DNA of 52,910 nucleotides, taken from positions 1 to 52,910 of IMG/VR virus record IMGVR_UViG_3300032401_000016; one strand, 5' to 3'. Origin of the DNA: a virus. Under the pieces are notes generated by a model, which was not told the DNA's origin, made no database searches, and worked only from the letters and a program-made list of their open reading frames with translations. Made by a program: the position numbers and the translations under genes. Shown here in pieces: positions 26,777 to 36,172 of the stretch; positions within the stretch are counted from its first letter, which is position 1; every line of letters starts with the position of its first letter.

Positions 26777-29586
26777 TAGCGGTTGCTCTGCTCCTTTCCG
26801 TGGGACACGACGTCGAGCCCGATGTAGTGGACCGAGAGGTCGGCCACGACGGTCGGGAGCTTCACGATCTTGACCTCGTGGGCCTCGGCCTGCGCGTCGA
26901 GGTGGGTGCGGATCAGGCCGCCCACGAGTGTGTCGGCCACGAGCGTCACGCGGTCCCCGATCGCCTCGCCGACGTTCTGTCCCCGGACCGTGAGTTCGAT
27001 CGCCCCGGTGCTGAACGTGAGCGTGACGCCGGTTCCGGCGGCGATCGCTGCGAGTGAAATCGTGATGCTGCTCGAGCTTGCCTTCGCCGAGACCTTCGTT
27101 CCGGGCTGGATTCCGGCCCCGCTGATCTTCATTCCGACCGTGACGTTCGTGAACGTGGCGCTCGAGGTGACGGTGGTGGGGGTCGAGAGGGTGGTGTTTC
27201 CGGCCGCGGTGAACGCGGTTCCGGCCGCGCTCGTGCGCGCGTACACCCGGTGGATTCGGGCCTTCGACCCGAGGTCCGCGATGTACTGGAGCCGGGTCCG
27301 GAGGACCGGAGAGATCGTCCCGCCGGCCTCGGGAACGAGCCCGGAGTTCTCAACGTACACGACCCCGTCGCTCGAGTGGCCGGTCAGGAGGTACGGGACC
27401 CCGTTGATCTCGGCCTGCGCGGTGCTGCGGGCCGCGACGTTGAGCGGGCCCATTGCGGGGAGCTGGCCCCCGGACTTCACGTGGAGCCGGTTGTAGCTGA
27501 ACTGGAGCGCCTTCGTGTTCGCGGTACCGCCGTACGGGGTGTAGTAGAGCACGAGCGCCTGGTTCTGGACATCGTTGCGGAGCACCGCGCTGCTGAGCGC
27601 CGAGACCTTCACGGTGGCGGCCCAGTCGAGGTCGATGTTGAGAGGCTGGTCCGTCATTCCGTCGGTCGCGCGGAGCCCGGTTTGCGACGCGTACGCGAGC
27701 ATCGGGCCCTGGCCCATGTCGAAGATGCACGCGGCGTTCTTGCCCGGGATTCCCGAGACGGTGCTGATGTCCTCGAAGCACCGCGAGCGGTCGAAGTCCG
27801 CGTCGGTCTGGCGCGGGAGGTAGTTGAGCCGTACGATCGACGAGACCATTCCGACCACCATCAGGTTCCCAACCCGTCGGATGCACGTCACGCGGTTGAG
27901 CTTCTTCGACTGGAACGCGATGACGTATGGGGGAGGGAAACTCTCGGGCTTATCGGGGACCGAGTAGCGGATCGCATGGGGCTTGAGCGGGTCGTTCAGT
28001 ACGATCTGGCCGTCGAGCACGTCGCCGGTATCGGCGTTTGGCGGAGGGAAGTCCGCGCCGTATGAGGTCGTGACCCCGATTTCGCTCTCGAGCGTGATGT
28101 ACCGGAACGGGCGGTTCAGGGTTTTGTCGATGATCGCCCCACTCGAGAAGACGCGCACTCCAACCGCGTCGATTCTGAGGGTGTCGTTGTGGGCGGTCCC
28201 GATTTTCCCGATGATCGCCCCGAACTCGGCAGAACCGTCGTCCACGAAGTCGGCCGCGACCCACGCCTTACCCCACGCGTCTCCGGGGCCGCCGACCGTT
28301 ACCCATCCGGCGTAGATGTCGTTCCCGTAACGCGTGACGTTCTCGGACGCGTTGAAGCGGAATTCGCGCCGGGGCGATGTGTACTCGGTCGCGGAGCTTC
28401 CAAGCTCAGCGTTCTTCGATAGCGAGACCCACGCGCCGGCTACGCTACTGTTTCCGTCGTTTGTCCACTGTCCGAAGACCGTGACTTCGATCCCGGTAAT
28501 GGTGCCGGTGATCGCTGGGATCGCGAACTTCTGAAGGACGTTTGCCGCGAGATCATTAGAAGAGGTGGCGTACGTCCCGTTGCGCCTCCCGAGCATGTTG
28601 GTGGGGCTCGTAAACTGCGTGTACACTCCCGACCACGCAACAACGGCGCTGGCAAATCCAGTAGCCCCGGTCGCACCCCACCCGAACGTGCCGTTCGCGG
28701 CCCCGAGTTGGAAGGTTGTTGGGACGTCCGCGAGCGCAGTTCCCTGGCCCCCGACCGTGGCGACGAGCGAGAACTCAGCGAGGGCCGGAACCGTTGCGGC
28801 GTCGGCCGCGCGGTTCGACATGTAGATGCGCCACGCGTTCGCGGTGTTCTTTCCGTCGGTCCCATCGTTGATGAGGGGCGCGTGTCGAGTCACGATCACG
28901 CTCTGGGTCGCGTAGCTCGTGATCGTGACGTACTGGAGGTACGGCTTCCCGTTCTTGTCGTATGGGATGAAGGTGCTCTCAACCTCGTCGGCCTGACCCG
29001 GGTTGTAGACCTCGGTAACGAGGAACCAGTAGACTCCATCGCCGAGCAGGAGCGGCCACGATCCGGCCATCGTCGCCACCGAGAACGGAGTTGTGCTGCC
29101 GCTCGCGCCCGGGTCGACCGGCTCCATCCCCATCGCGCGCGTTACGAGGACGGGCGGGTTACCGTCGGTCGGCGCGTTGTAGGCTACCCTTCGGGGCCTG
29201 TTCTGGGCCCCGAGCAGCAGGTAGTTGGCGCCCTGAAACTGGATTGTGTCCATCTGGTCGTTGGTGCCGGCCACGAGCGTGAGGCCCATGCCGGTGAACG
29301 TGCCGGTCACGGCCGAGAACGGGGACGAGAAGAGCTTCGTGCCGACCGGTCCACCCCACGCGATGAGCTGGTCGCCGGCCTCGTCGAACGCGAGGTGCGC
29401 GAGCCCCTTCACGGGGTATGAGGCCTCGACGGTCCCGTACGCCAGCCTTCCCGGGAGCCTGTGGACCGCGGCACTGTACGGCTTCAAAATCAGGTCGTCG
29501 GCCTGCTGTAGCTCGCCATCCGCGAGCAGAGTCGCGTCGCGCGCCGTTACGAGACCGCTGTTGAGGGGCTCCTTCGTCATCGCCAT
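26776..29586 (-). CDS. Tail tubular protein B-like (nozzle) protein
   Basis: 936 residues from ATG 29586; the open frame upstream is Ser/Arg-rich and not used. It begins TKEPLNSGLVTARDATLLADGELQQADDLILKPYS, like the propeller-type nozzle proteins of short-tailed phages whose N-terminus lists ADDLxxxPYG. It is beta-rich throughout. It directly follows the tail tubular A-like gene, the normal order in T7-type tails. It would form the distal tail tube. Confidence 0.7.
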   Translation of the reverse strand: MAMTKEPLNSGLVTARDATLLADGELQQADDLILKPYSAAVHRLPGRLAYGTVEASYPVKGLAHLAFDEAGDQLIAWGGPVGTKLFSSPFSAVTGTFTGMGLTLVAGTNDQMDTIQFQGANYLLLGAQNRPRRVAYNAPTDGNPPVLVTRAMGMEPVDPGASGSTTPFSVATMAGSWPLLLGDGVYWFLVTEVYNPGQADEVESTFIPYDKNGKPYLQYVTITSYATQSVIVTRHAPLINDGTDGKNTANAWRIYMSNRAADAATVPALAEFSLVATVGGQGTALADVPTTFQLGAANGTFGWGATGATGFASAVVAWSGVYTQFTSPTNMLGRRNGTYATSSNDLAANVLQKFAIPAITGTITGIEVTVFGQWTNDGNSSVAGAWVSLSKNAELGSSATEYTSPRREFRFNASENVTRYGNDIYAGWVTVGGPGDAWGKAWVAADFVDDGSAEFGAIIGKIGTAHNDTLRIDAVGVRVFSSGAIIDKTLNRPFRYITLESEIGVTTSYGADFPPPNADTGDVLDGQIVLNDPLKPHAIRYSVPDKPESFPPPYVIAFQSKKLNRVTCIRRVGNLMVVGMVSSIVRLNYLPRQTDADFDRSRCFEDISTVSGIPGKNAACIFDMGQGPMLAYASQTGLRATDGMTDQPLNIDLDWAATVKVSALSSAVLRNDVQNQALVLYYTPYGGTANTKALQFSYNRLHVKSGGQLPAMGPLNVAARSTAQAEINGVPYLLTGHSSDGVVYVENSGLVPEAGGTISPVLRTRLQYIADLGSKARIHRVYARTSAAGTAFTAAGNTTLSTPTTVTSSATFTNVTVGMKISGAGIQPGTKVSAKASSSSITISLAAIAAGTGVTLTFSTGAIELTVRGQNVGEAIGDRVTLVADTLVGGLIRTHLDAQAEAHEVKIVKLPTVVADLSVHYIGLDVVSHGKEQSNR

Positions 29587-29587
29587 G

Positions 29588-30523
29588 TTAGATGTCCCAG
29601 TAGGTCCAGATGTCGAAGTCGACGTAGTTCTGCTCGCCGGCCTCCTTCTGCGAGAACAGGCGGACGTCCTCGTCCTCGCTCTCGAGCTCGTCGAACTCGA
29701 CACAGCGCTGGATGCCGGTCTCGACCTCCTTCATAAGGATCGGGAGCCGCTGGTCGTCCTCGGCCTTCACGCGCATCAGCGCTACTCGAGCGTCGTCGAG
29801 GAACACGTACAGGAACGAGTCGGGAATGTCGATGTAGGTGCCGGTCGGGTCCATCCGGCGATAGTACTTCAAGAAGAGCGTGTCACCCTGTCCCGGGACC
29901 GGGTAGAGCTTCATGTGCTTGTGTTGGGCCCCGACGTTGAACGTGTGGACGTTGTAGATCGTGTAGTGGGTCGGGACACCGCCGCGTGACTGGTTCGAGA
30001 CCTTACGGTCGAGCTCGCGCTGGCGGTAGTAAACGAGCGTGCGGGGACTCGTCATGAAGCGCACGGTGTAGGGGCGCTGGAAGTTCGGCGGGAGGTAGTA
30101 GATGTTGGTGCCCGCGATGATCGGGATGTAGGCCGAGAACGTCATGTCGATCCCGGCGGGGGCGGGGGTCGAGGCCGCGGAGAGCGTGAACGACGTGATT
30201 CCGTTCCCGCTCGTCTCGGTCACGGTTGCGACCGTCGTGGCGGCCGGGATTCCGGTGCCAGTTACGGTCTGGCCCACGTTGACCCCGAAGATTGCCCCGG
30301 GGGTCGCGTTCGTGACGGTGAGCCCGTCAGGCGCGATGATGCAGCCCGCGATGACGGTGGGGATCGAGTTGTCCTGGAGAAGGAACGTCCAGTCCTTGAT
30401 CGCGTTCCACTTCGCCATCGTGGACGCGATCGCGTCGCCGGCTGCGAGCACGAGGTTCGGGTCGTCCTGCGCCGCGATGATTCGAGCGACGTAGATCTTC
30501 GCATCCGACAGGAGCATCGACAT
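29588..30523 (-). CDS. Tail tubular protein A-like adaptor
   Basis: 311 residues from ATG 30523. An N-terminal helical part (MLLSDAKIYVARIIAAQDDPNL) and a later RPYTVRFMTSPRTLVYYRQREL stretch with helical C-terminus are typical of gp11-type adaptors below the portal; residues about 60-135 look like an inserted beta domain. It links the portal to the nozzle. Pro and aromatic residues around 230-260 fit a ring protein. Confidence 0.7.
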   Translation of the reverse strand: MSMLLSDAKIYVARIIAAQDDPNLVLAAGDAIASTMAKWNAIKDWTFLLQDNSIPTVIAGCIIAPDGLTVTNATPGAIFGVNVGQTVTGTGIPAATTVATVTETSGNGITSFTLSAASTPAPAGIDMTFSAYIPIIAGTNIYYLPPNFQRPYTVRFMTSPRTLVYYRQRELDRKVSNQSRGGVPTHYTIYNVHTFNVGAQHKHMKLYPVPGQGDTLFLKYYRRMDPTGTYIDIPDSFLYVFLDDARVALMRVKAEDDQRLPILMKEVETGIQRCVEFDELESEDEDVRLFSQKEAGEQNYVDFDIWTYWDI

Positions 30524-30526
30524 CGG

Positions 30527-31081
30527 CTAGACCTCGTACCACGAAACGGTGCCGTCGAGTCCGCACCCCGTGAGGTAGCCGCCCCCGTACGAGCGTACGC
30601 AGAGGCCCTGGCCGGGAGCGAGCGTGATCGGGAACGAGGGGTCGATGACGTCGACGGACGCGGTCGCGTCGAGACCCGCGCCCACGCCGAGCGACGAGAA
30701 CGGGCCCTCGAACACGACGCTGGTGACCGTGAGGCCGGCCTCCGCGTAGCGGACGTCGGTGACGGCGCTAGCCGCCTGTCCGGTCGCGTTCGGCACGGCC
30801 GCGAGCGCGGTCCCGCCGGTGGGGGTCGCGGTCGAGAAGCGCGCGAACACCATGCCACCGCGCGCCGCGCGGCCCGCGACGACCGCGGCCGTGAGGGCCG
30901 CGTGGAGGTGCGTGATGATGCAGCTTTTGGTGGCGGATGTGTTCCTCATCGCCCAGATCGTGAGGTCCGCGGCCCGGTCGCTGGCTGCGTTAGCGCAGAA
31001 GAGGGGCGCCGAGTAGGCGGGGAGGCTTCCGATGTGGCGTCCGAGGACGTCGGACTGGTAGACGGGCAGGCTGTACGGCAT
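30527..31081 (-). CDS. Putative minor structural protein
   Basis: 184 residues from ATG 31081 (overlaps the glycosyltransferase stop by one base). Beta-rich with Gly/Ala/Thr, one AFxxxHLHAALT-like helix, and an ending (GQGLCVRSYGGGYLTGCGLDGTVSWYEV) resembling small virion or receptor-binding beta barrels. Related in style to the 131-residue protein at 24876-25271. Unassigned. Confidence 0.5.
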   Translation of the reverse strand: MPYSLPVYQSDVLGRHIGSLPAYSAPLFCANAASDRAADLTIWAMRNTSATKSCIITHLHAALTAAVVAGRAARGGMVFARFSTATPTGGTALAAVPNATGQAASAVTDVRYAEAGLTVTSVVFEGPFSSLGVGAGLDATASVDVIDPSFPITLAPGQGLCVRSYGGGYLTGCGLDGTVSWYEV

Positions 31082-32337
31082 TAGACCTCCAGGGCTTCCG
31101 CTCGGCGGACCGCCCGAAGTTCCTGGTAGAAGGCGAAGAGGCCGGGGATCGTGGCGGCCGGGCTTCGGTTGGCGCGCACCCACTCGCGCGCGTTCTCGGC
31201 GAGAGTGCGGCGGAGCTCCGCGTTCTCGATGAGGGTCCCGAGCTTCTCCACGAAGTCATCGGGGGTATCGTAAAGGAGCGCGGTCTTGCCGTGCTCGACC
31301 TCGTCGGAGTACGGCGGCAGGTTCGACACGAGCGAGGCCTCGGGGGAGGGCCCGATGCTCGACTCGTACCACTTGATCGCGCTCTTGCAGCGGTTGAACA
31401 CGCTCTTCGCGAGCGGAGAGAGGCTGATGTCGCACTGGAGCCCGTGGCGCTTGATCTTGTAGGCCGAGTAGTCGAGCCAGTCGTGGTACTCAACCTGGCT
31501 GTCCGGGATCACGTCGTGAATCCACGGGAACTTGGTCCCCCAGATTACAAACGTGACCTGCGGGTACCGCTGGGCGATTGTGCGAAGCGCATCGCGAAGC
31601 GGGTACCAGTCCGGCATGTGGGACTGGCCGCCCTGCCACAGGATTCGGACCCTGTCGTCGGTGCGGGGAGCTAGGTTCGGGTACCAGTAGTCGGTTTCGA
31701 CGACCGTGTTAGGGAACACGTATACACGCGGGCACTTGTGAATCTCGCGATAGTACTTCGCAAGCATTTTTGAGGGGACTGTTACACCGTGGCACAGGCG
31801 CGCGATTGCGTGGCACGAGTTCACGACTTTCCGATTTCGTGCGATGTCGAACAAATGGCCCGATTCATCGAACGTTTCTCGGTCGCGCCACACGAGGAAC
31901 TCATCGCCGTTTGGCATTACGGTTGTGATTTCGTCGCCGGACTCCAGCAGCCTGCCGTTCCCGTCGCGCGTCCCTAGCCGCCCGAACGCGGGATTGAACG
32001 GGTGAATGTAGTCGACGTTGTCGTCCAGGTCGTACACAAGTGACGGGGGGTAAATCGCGGAGCCATCCGGCCCCTTGCCGGGCTTCATGTCGCAAATGAT
32101 TTCAGGTACGCCGCCCATTGTGTCTCCGGTGGTCGCGAACAGCAGCGCGATGTCTGCGTTCACAAGGGCCTGGATCGTATTTGCCTGGTGCGCCCCGGAG
32201 TCGAGCCACGTTTCCGCGAGTCCCATAGCCGAAAGCGCCGCAAGCGGCACGTGGACTCTGTAGTAGTTGCACGCGTTGAGTTTCGCGTTCGGATCGAACG
32301 AGAAGACCCCCAGCTTTTCATCCCGAAGCGCGGTCAC
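31081..32337 (-). CDS. GT4-like glycosyltransferase
   Basis: 418 residues from GTG 32337 with GAAAGGAACC upstream. The C-terminal half carries the GT-B pattern: VRILWQGGQSHMPDW, a variable region, then KWYESSIGPSPEASLVSNLPPYSDEVEHGKTALLY with the expected Glu, and a final ELRRTLAENAREWV helix. It would move a sugar from a nucleotide-sugar donor. It sits among tail genes and has lower GC than them, so it was probably acquired. The target could be virion protein, phage DNA or a host glycan. Confidence 0.82.
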   Translation of the reverse strand: MTALRDEKLGVFSFDPNAKLNACNYYRVHVPLAALSAMGLAETWLDSGAHQANTIQALVNADIALLFATTGDTMGGVPEIICDMKPGKGPDGSAIYPPSLVYDLDDNVDYIHPFNPAFGRLGTRDGNGRLLESGDEITTVMPNGDEFLVWRDRETFDESGHLFDIARNRKVVNSCHAIARLCHGVTVPSKMLAKYYREIHKCPRVYVFPNTVVETDYWYPNLAPRTDDRVRILWQGGQSHMPDWYPLRDALRTIAQRYPQVTFVIWGTKFPWIHDVIPDSQVEYHDWLDYSAYKIKRHGLQCDISLSPLAKSVFNRCKSAIKWYESSIGPSPEASLVSNLPPYSDEVEHGKTALLYDTPDDFVEKLGTLIENAELRRTLAENAREWVRANRSPAATIPGLFAFYQELRAVRRAEALEV

Positions 32338-32350
32338 GCGGTTCCTTTCG

Positions 32351-32692
32351 TTAGAGGACGATCTTGCTGCGGACGTCGTAGTCCTTAAGCGGCCCTGCGA
32401 GGAGCTCGTAGAAGAGCTTCTTGTCCGTGAACGCGTCGGGCATCACCTGTAGGATCGCGGCGCGAACAGACGCTGGGATGCGTGCGACGAGCTGGAATTG
32501 GCGCCCCGGAGTGAACCCGGTCTTGCGGGTGAAGCGCCCAAGTACCGAGATTTCGTGCTGCATGTCCCGATACATCTTCACGCCCTCCGCGATCTCACCG
32601 ATCCTCGGCACGAGCGGAGTAAGAACTTCCGGAGTCACAACAGCCTCCATGAGGTTTTTGTCCGCGAAGCTCAGGACGTGCTTCTGGCCCAT
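32351..32692 (-). CDS. Hypothetical structural-operon protein
   Basis: 113 residues from ATG 32692, overlapping the previous stop. Helical, mildly basic, with a Met/Val/Pro-rich N-terminus (MEAVVTPEVLTPLVPRIGE). Just downstream of the basic-tail proteins and the capsid gene, so a head completion or internal role is possible. No family recognised. Confidence 0.5.
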   Translation of the reverse strand: MGQKHVLSFADKNLMEAVVTPEVLTPLVPRIGEIAEGVKMYRDMQHEISVLGRFTRKTGFTPGRQFQLVARIPASVRAAILQVMPDAFTDKKLFYELLAGPLKDYDVRSKIVL

Positions 32693-33051
32693 TACTTCTT
32701 CCCTTTCTTCAGTCCCTTGAGGAGCTCGTTGTACATCGAGTCGGCCTTCGCGGCCGCGGTGGGCGAGATTGGGGTGCCCCCAAGGATCGTGCGCTGCGGG
32801 GCCACGGTCGGCTTCGGGCTCGGAACGCTCTTAGGTCCCGGCTTCACCCGGACCGAGTCGGCCACGAACGTCGCGGGCCGCGTCGCGCGAGCGACTACTC
32901 CGCGTCGCATGGTGTCCTCACCGACGGTTTCGGCCATCTGCGGGTCCATCCCGGCCGTGTCGACCGGGTTGTCCTTCCGGACGCGCTCTTGGAGGCGCTT
33001 CGTCGGTACGATTCGGCGTCGAACCCCGACGGTGTCGATCTGCGAGGGCAT
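32692..33051 (-). CDS. Small virion-type protein with Lys-rich tail
   Basis: 119 residues from ATG 33051, which overlaps the TAA of the preceding gene (TAATG). Disordered-looking, Pro/Val/Arg-rich, ending NELLKGLKKGKK. One of a set of small proteins in this operon that end in a basic tail. Confidence 0.55.
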   Translation of the reverse strand: MPSQIDTVGVRRRIVPTKRLQERVRKDNPVDTAGMDPQMAETVGEDTMRRGVVARATRPATFVADSVRVKPGPKSVPSPKPTVAPQRTILGGTPISPTAAAKADSMYNELLKGLKKGKK

Positions 33052-33230
33052 TACTTCTTCCTCCGGCGGCCGGTAGGCCACCTCGTGTGGGTATTTCCGT
33101 CGGCCGCGAGGCGCTCCGCCTTAACGTCGAGTTTTGTGGGCCGCGGATTCGCGTGGCCGTCGGCGTGGCCTTCGAACGCACGCTCGCGCGCTCGAATTCG
33201 GTTCATCGGTACCGCCCGCTTGGGTGCCAT
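33051..33230 (-). CDS. Small basic protein
   Basis: 59 residues from ATG 33230. Arg/His-rich (MNRIRARERAFEGHADGH), ending TGRRRKK. A nucleic-acid or capsid-interior role is plausible. The frame is open further upstream but that part is Arg/Ser-rich and unlikely to be used. Confidence 0.5.
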   Translation of the reverse strand: MAPKRAVPMNRIRARERAFEGHADGHANPRPTKLDVKAERLAADGNTHTRWPTGRRRKK

Positions 33231-33234
33231 CGGC

Positions 33235-33498
33235 CTACAGCATCGGGCCGGGAGGGGCCTTGCGGGGCGCCTGGTAGTTCTTGCGGGTGTCGGCGCCGGT
33301 GCCGAGCTCGATCGGGCCGCTCTTCGGGGCGCTGCCCTGGTCGCCGTCGTTCGGGCCTCCCTCCGAAATCGAGAACTCGCCGCCGGACTGTACCGGTGCG
33401 AGCGCCGGACCCATGTCGGGGGCCTGCCGCACGTTGCCGTGCTTGATTCCCTGTTCATCGTTCGAGGTCTGGAACCCCTGTCGTGGTGCTCGTGCCAT
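33235..33498 (-). CDS. Small disordered protein downstream of the capsid gene
   Basis: 87 residues from ATG 33498 with GGAGGAACG upstream. Pro/Gly/Gln/Ser-rich and without predicted secondary structure by eye; could decorate the head or be a linker. Unassigned. Confidence 0.5.
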   Translation of the reverse strand: MARAPRQGFQTSNDEQGIKHGNVRQAPDMGPALAPVQSGGEFSISEGGPNDGDQGSAPKSGPIELGTGADTRKNYQAPRKAPPGPML

Positions 33499-33519
33499 GT
33501 TCGTTCCTCCGTTGGGGGA

Positions 33520-33541
33520 GGAGGGGGCCGTGGCCCCCTCC
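33520..33541 (-). terminator. Hairpin after the major capsid gene
   Basis: Perfect inverted repeat GGAGGGGGCC/GGCCCCCTCC with a two-base centre (in practice an eight-pair stem with a six-base loop). No T run follows, so it is more likely an RNA-stabilising or partial terminator element that sets high capsid mRNA relative to downstream genes. Confidence 0.4.
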
Positions 33542-33558
33542 CGGACGTCCATCACCCG

Positions 33559-34557
33559 TTAGGTGACGGAGCTCTTGTTGTTGATCGCGAGCATCATGCC
33601 GTTCGCCTTCTCGTTGAGCACCTCGAGGGTGCACTCGCCGACGACGATACCGGCCACTGCGTCACCGCGCTTCCCGAGCAGCGTGTGCTGCATCGGGCGG
33701 AGCCACGCGAGGCGGTTGATGGCGCGCTGGAGGAAGAACAGCGCTCCGGTCGTGTGGAGGGCCGAGGCCTGGGCTGACGAGGTGTTCGTCGACTGCGGGA
33801 CCCAACGATCCAGCACGATCTGGAGCAGACCGAAGTCGCTGTCGTACATGTCGACAGCGGCGACGAGCTTCTTCTCCACGGCCGCGATGTTGCGGTTTCC
33901 AGCGATCTGCTGGAAGTTGCTGATCTGGCGCTTCAGCGAGGGCGAAGCGTAGACCTGCTCGGGGTTTCCCCCGGCCTCGTAGATCGTCTGGAGAATCTGG
34001 TTGAAGCTCACGGGCGTGAGGACCGAAGCGCTCGCGGTGGCGGTACCACCGTCCGCGGCCGCGGTGTTGGTCACGATGAAGTTCTGGAAGCTCCTCATCG
34101 TGCGGGCAGCGGCCGAGGCCGAGCCCGATGCCGAGGCGCTGGCACTGAACACGCGCTTCTCGAGCTTGATCGCGAGGCGCTTCGTGGCCTTCTGGATTTC
34201 GTACGCGTAGGCGTCCTTGAATCCGGCGGGGCTCACGGCGCGCTGCGACTCGCTCACGCCGATGTCCTGGCGGAGAATCTGCGTCACGTTCAGCACACGA
34301 AAGGGGGTCGAGGACCCGTCGTACGAGTAGTCGGCGCCTTCCTGCGCGCCGGTGTCGTCGACCGATCCGAGGGTGTCGGTCAGCCACTCGTGTACGACGT
34401 GGCTGGCGGTGGTCTTCGGGGCCTGGGTCACCCAGGGGGTGTCCCACGGGTCCACGTTCGTGATGAGGTCGAGCAGGTCTTCCCTGTTCGCCCCCGATCC
34501 GGCGAGGAACCCGAACTTGTAGACGCCGAAGTTTCCGGGAACTACGGTTCCGGGCAT
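33559..34557 (-). CDS. Major capsid protein, SU10-like (DUF5309)
   Basis: 332 residues from ATG 34557. Residues 28-60 (DLITNVDPWDTPWVTQAPKT) and the following TASHVVHEWLTD match the SU10-type major capsid family (DUF5309). The rest fits an HK97 fold, with an Ala/Ser loop near 140 and the TTGALFFLQRAI block near the C-terminus. It forms the icosahedral shell; scaffold is directly upstream and portal further up, the standard order. Confidence 0.92.
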   Translation of the reverse strand: MPGTVVPGNFGVYKFGFLAGSGANREDLLDLITNVDPWDTPWVTQAPKTTASHVVHEWLTDTLGSVDDTGAQEGADYSYDGSSTPFRVLNVTQILRQDIGVSESQRAVSPAGFKDAYAYEIQKATKRLAIKLEKRVFSASASASGSASAAARTMRSFQNFIVTNTAAADGGTATASASVLTPVSFNQILQTIYEAGGNPEQVYASPSLKRQISNFQQIAGNRNIAAVEKKLVAAVDMYDSDFGLLQIVLDRWVPQSTNTSSAQASALHTTGALFFLQRAINRLAWLRPMQHTLLGKRGDAVAGIVVGECTLEVLNEKANGMMLAINNKSSVT

Positions 34558-34575
34558 TGATGTTTCTCCGTTGGG

Positions 34576-35619
34576 TTAGCGCTCGACGCCGAAAAGCTCG
34601 TCGGGCAGGGTCTTGCCGATCATTTCGCGAAGCCACGGCTCCTTGTAGCCGGCGCGCCACAGGCTCTCGAGGCGGTTAGCCTCCTCCTGGGACGGTCCGA
34701 ACTGCGCTGGAGAGGTCTCGTGGACCCCGCTTACTTGGCTGGTGATGAGTCCCGCGTCTTTGCGGGCCGCGAGTACCTCTTCCTGGCGGGCCTGCACGTT
34801 CACCTCGATCTGGTGTTCGCGCGCGCCGCGCTGAGTGAAGTCGTACTTCAGCCACGCGAGCTCCATCGCGCCCTTGTAGTCACCTCGGGTCCACGCGCGC
34901 CCGACGGCCTCGGAGAGTTCAGGGTCGGCCTGAACGAACTGCACGAGCTCGTCGCGGAACGTCATGGAGTTGGGGTAGCGCTCGGCCATGAACTGGTCGG
35001 CCTTCGCGTACTCGTCCCTGGGGGCGAGCACGGACTGCACGGCGTCCATAGCTTCGATCCGGGCGAGCGCGGCGAAGTCCGCCGGGTCCACCTCGTACTT
35101 GTCGGCCAGCCGCTTGAGGAGTTCCTCTCGCTCGCTGGACCGCTGCACGGGATCGGTGCGCGTTTCGGGCATGATGGGCGGAGTCAGGGGGGTTCCCTGG
35201 CCCCGGAGGAGCTCGTTCTGACGCAGGAGCTCCTTGTTAGCATGGAGGAGCTTGTGGTACGAGTCCTCGGCGAGGCGCTCGCCCTCCGCTGTCCTCTCAT
35301 ACTTGCCAAGCAGCCTGCCGGCACCCGCGGGTTGCCCGTCGGGAGGTTCGGTGCTGTCAGCGGTTGGCGCGGCGGGCGGGCGGGCCTGGGCAGGGTCGGC
35401 CTGCTGAGGCTGCTGGCCTGGCGCCGGTTGTGCGGGGACCGGTCCCAGCGGCTGCGGTGCCGCCGGCGCCTGGGCCGGGTCGTCCGGCTTCGGCGGGATC
35501 GGGAGCGGATTCCCTACGTTGTGCATCGGGGCCTGCCTCTCCACCTCGTTGAATACGTCTTCACCGATGGTGGCCGCGAGCAGGTCGCGAACCTGTTGGG
35601 GATGCGTGAACTCTGGCAT
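34576..35619 (-). CDS. Capsid scaffold-like protein
   Basis: 347 residues from ATG 35619. The N-terminal 110 residues are Pro/Gln/Ala-rich and disordered, followed by a long charged helix and a final MIGKTLPDELFGVER end. Acidic, helical, just before the capsid gene: the usual properties of a phage scaffold. No protease motif is visible. Confidence 0.72.
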   Translation of the reverse strand: MPEFTHPQQVRDLLAATIGEDVFNEVERQAPMHNVGNPLPIPPKPDDPAQAPAAPQPLGPVPAQPAPGQQPQQADPAQARPPAAPTADSTEPPDGQPAGAGRLLGKYERTAEGERLAEDSYHKLLHANKELLRQNELLRGQGTPLTPPIMPETRTDPVQRSSEREELLKRLADKYEVDPADFAALARIEAMDAVQSVLAPRDEYAKADQFMAERYPNSMTFRDELVQFVQADPELSEAVGRAWTRGDYKGAMELAWLKYDFTQRGAREHQIEVNVQARQEEVLAARKDAGLITSQVSGVHETSPAQFGPSQEEANRLESLWRAGYKEPWLREMIGKTLPDELFGVER

Positions 35620-35621
35620 GA

Positions 35622-35807
35622 CTACCCCTTCTTTCGAGAGGGACGAGCGGCCCGCTGGGGTCGGCCCTTGCGCTCCGCCTGCACCTTCTCGGGGAGGTGC
35701 ATCCCCTTGCTGGCCCGGTCGTACTCATCGACGACCTTCTTAGAAATTTCTCCTTTGCTGAGCATGGCGTGGAACTTCCTGCGCTGCGCGTCGCTCTTGT
35801 ACGGCAT
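35622..35807 (-). CDS. Small conserved-type phage protein (YKSDAQRRKFHAM motif)
   Basis: 61 residues from ATG 35807. The opening MPYKSDAQRRKFHAMLSKGEIS is a pattern seen in many small phage proteins next to head genes; the tail is basic (RPQRAARPSRKKG). Function unknown; perhaps head-interior. Confidence 0.6.
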   Translation of the reverse strand: MPYKSDAQRRKFHAMLSKGEISKKVVDEYDRASKGMHLPEKVQAERKGRPQRAARPSRKKG

Positions 35808-35809
35808 GT

Positions 35810-36172
35810 CTACTTCCTCTTCTTCGCGCGGATCGCCGCGACCTTGGCTTTCGCGGCGTCGATCTTCGGGAGCGTGTCGCGAATCGCCTTGTGGGCCTTG
35901 TACATGCGGTGGGCCGCGAGCCCGCCGGAAACCATGTTGGCGGCCTCGATCCCGGCCGCGAGCGGGAGCCCTACGGGCCCCATAACCGGGTTCGCGCCGA
36001 CGAGCGGGAGGAACTCGGCCTTGCGGATGCGGGCTGTCATGTCCTCGCGTTCGGGCTCTAGGACCTTCGAGGCACGCTCCCACGCCGAAGAACCCCGCGG
36101 ATACAGTACTTCACCGGTCTTCCGCATTCGGCCTGCTACTCGTTCAGCGGGAGTCTGTCGGGGCTTCGCCAT
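35810..36172 (-). CDS. Small protein with hydrophobic centre and Lys tail (paralogue 1)
   Basis: 120 residues from ATG 36172, overlapping the previous TAA. Starts MAKPRQTPAER like its neighbour at 36172-36618, has a Gly/Ala/Pro hydrophobic middle (about 55-85) and ends KIDAAKAKVAAIRAKKRK. Similarity of both ends to the neighbour suggests duplication. Confidence 0.55.
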   Translation of the reverse strand: MAKPRQTPAERVAGRMRKTGEVLYPRGSSAWERASKVLEPEREDMTARIRKAEFLPLVGANPVMGPVGLPLAAGIEAANMVSGGLAAHRMYKAHKAIRDTLPKIDAAKAKVAAIRAKKRK

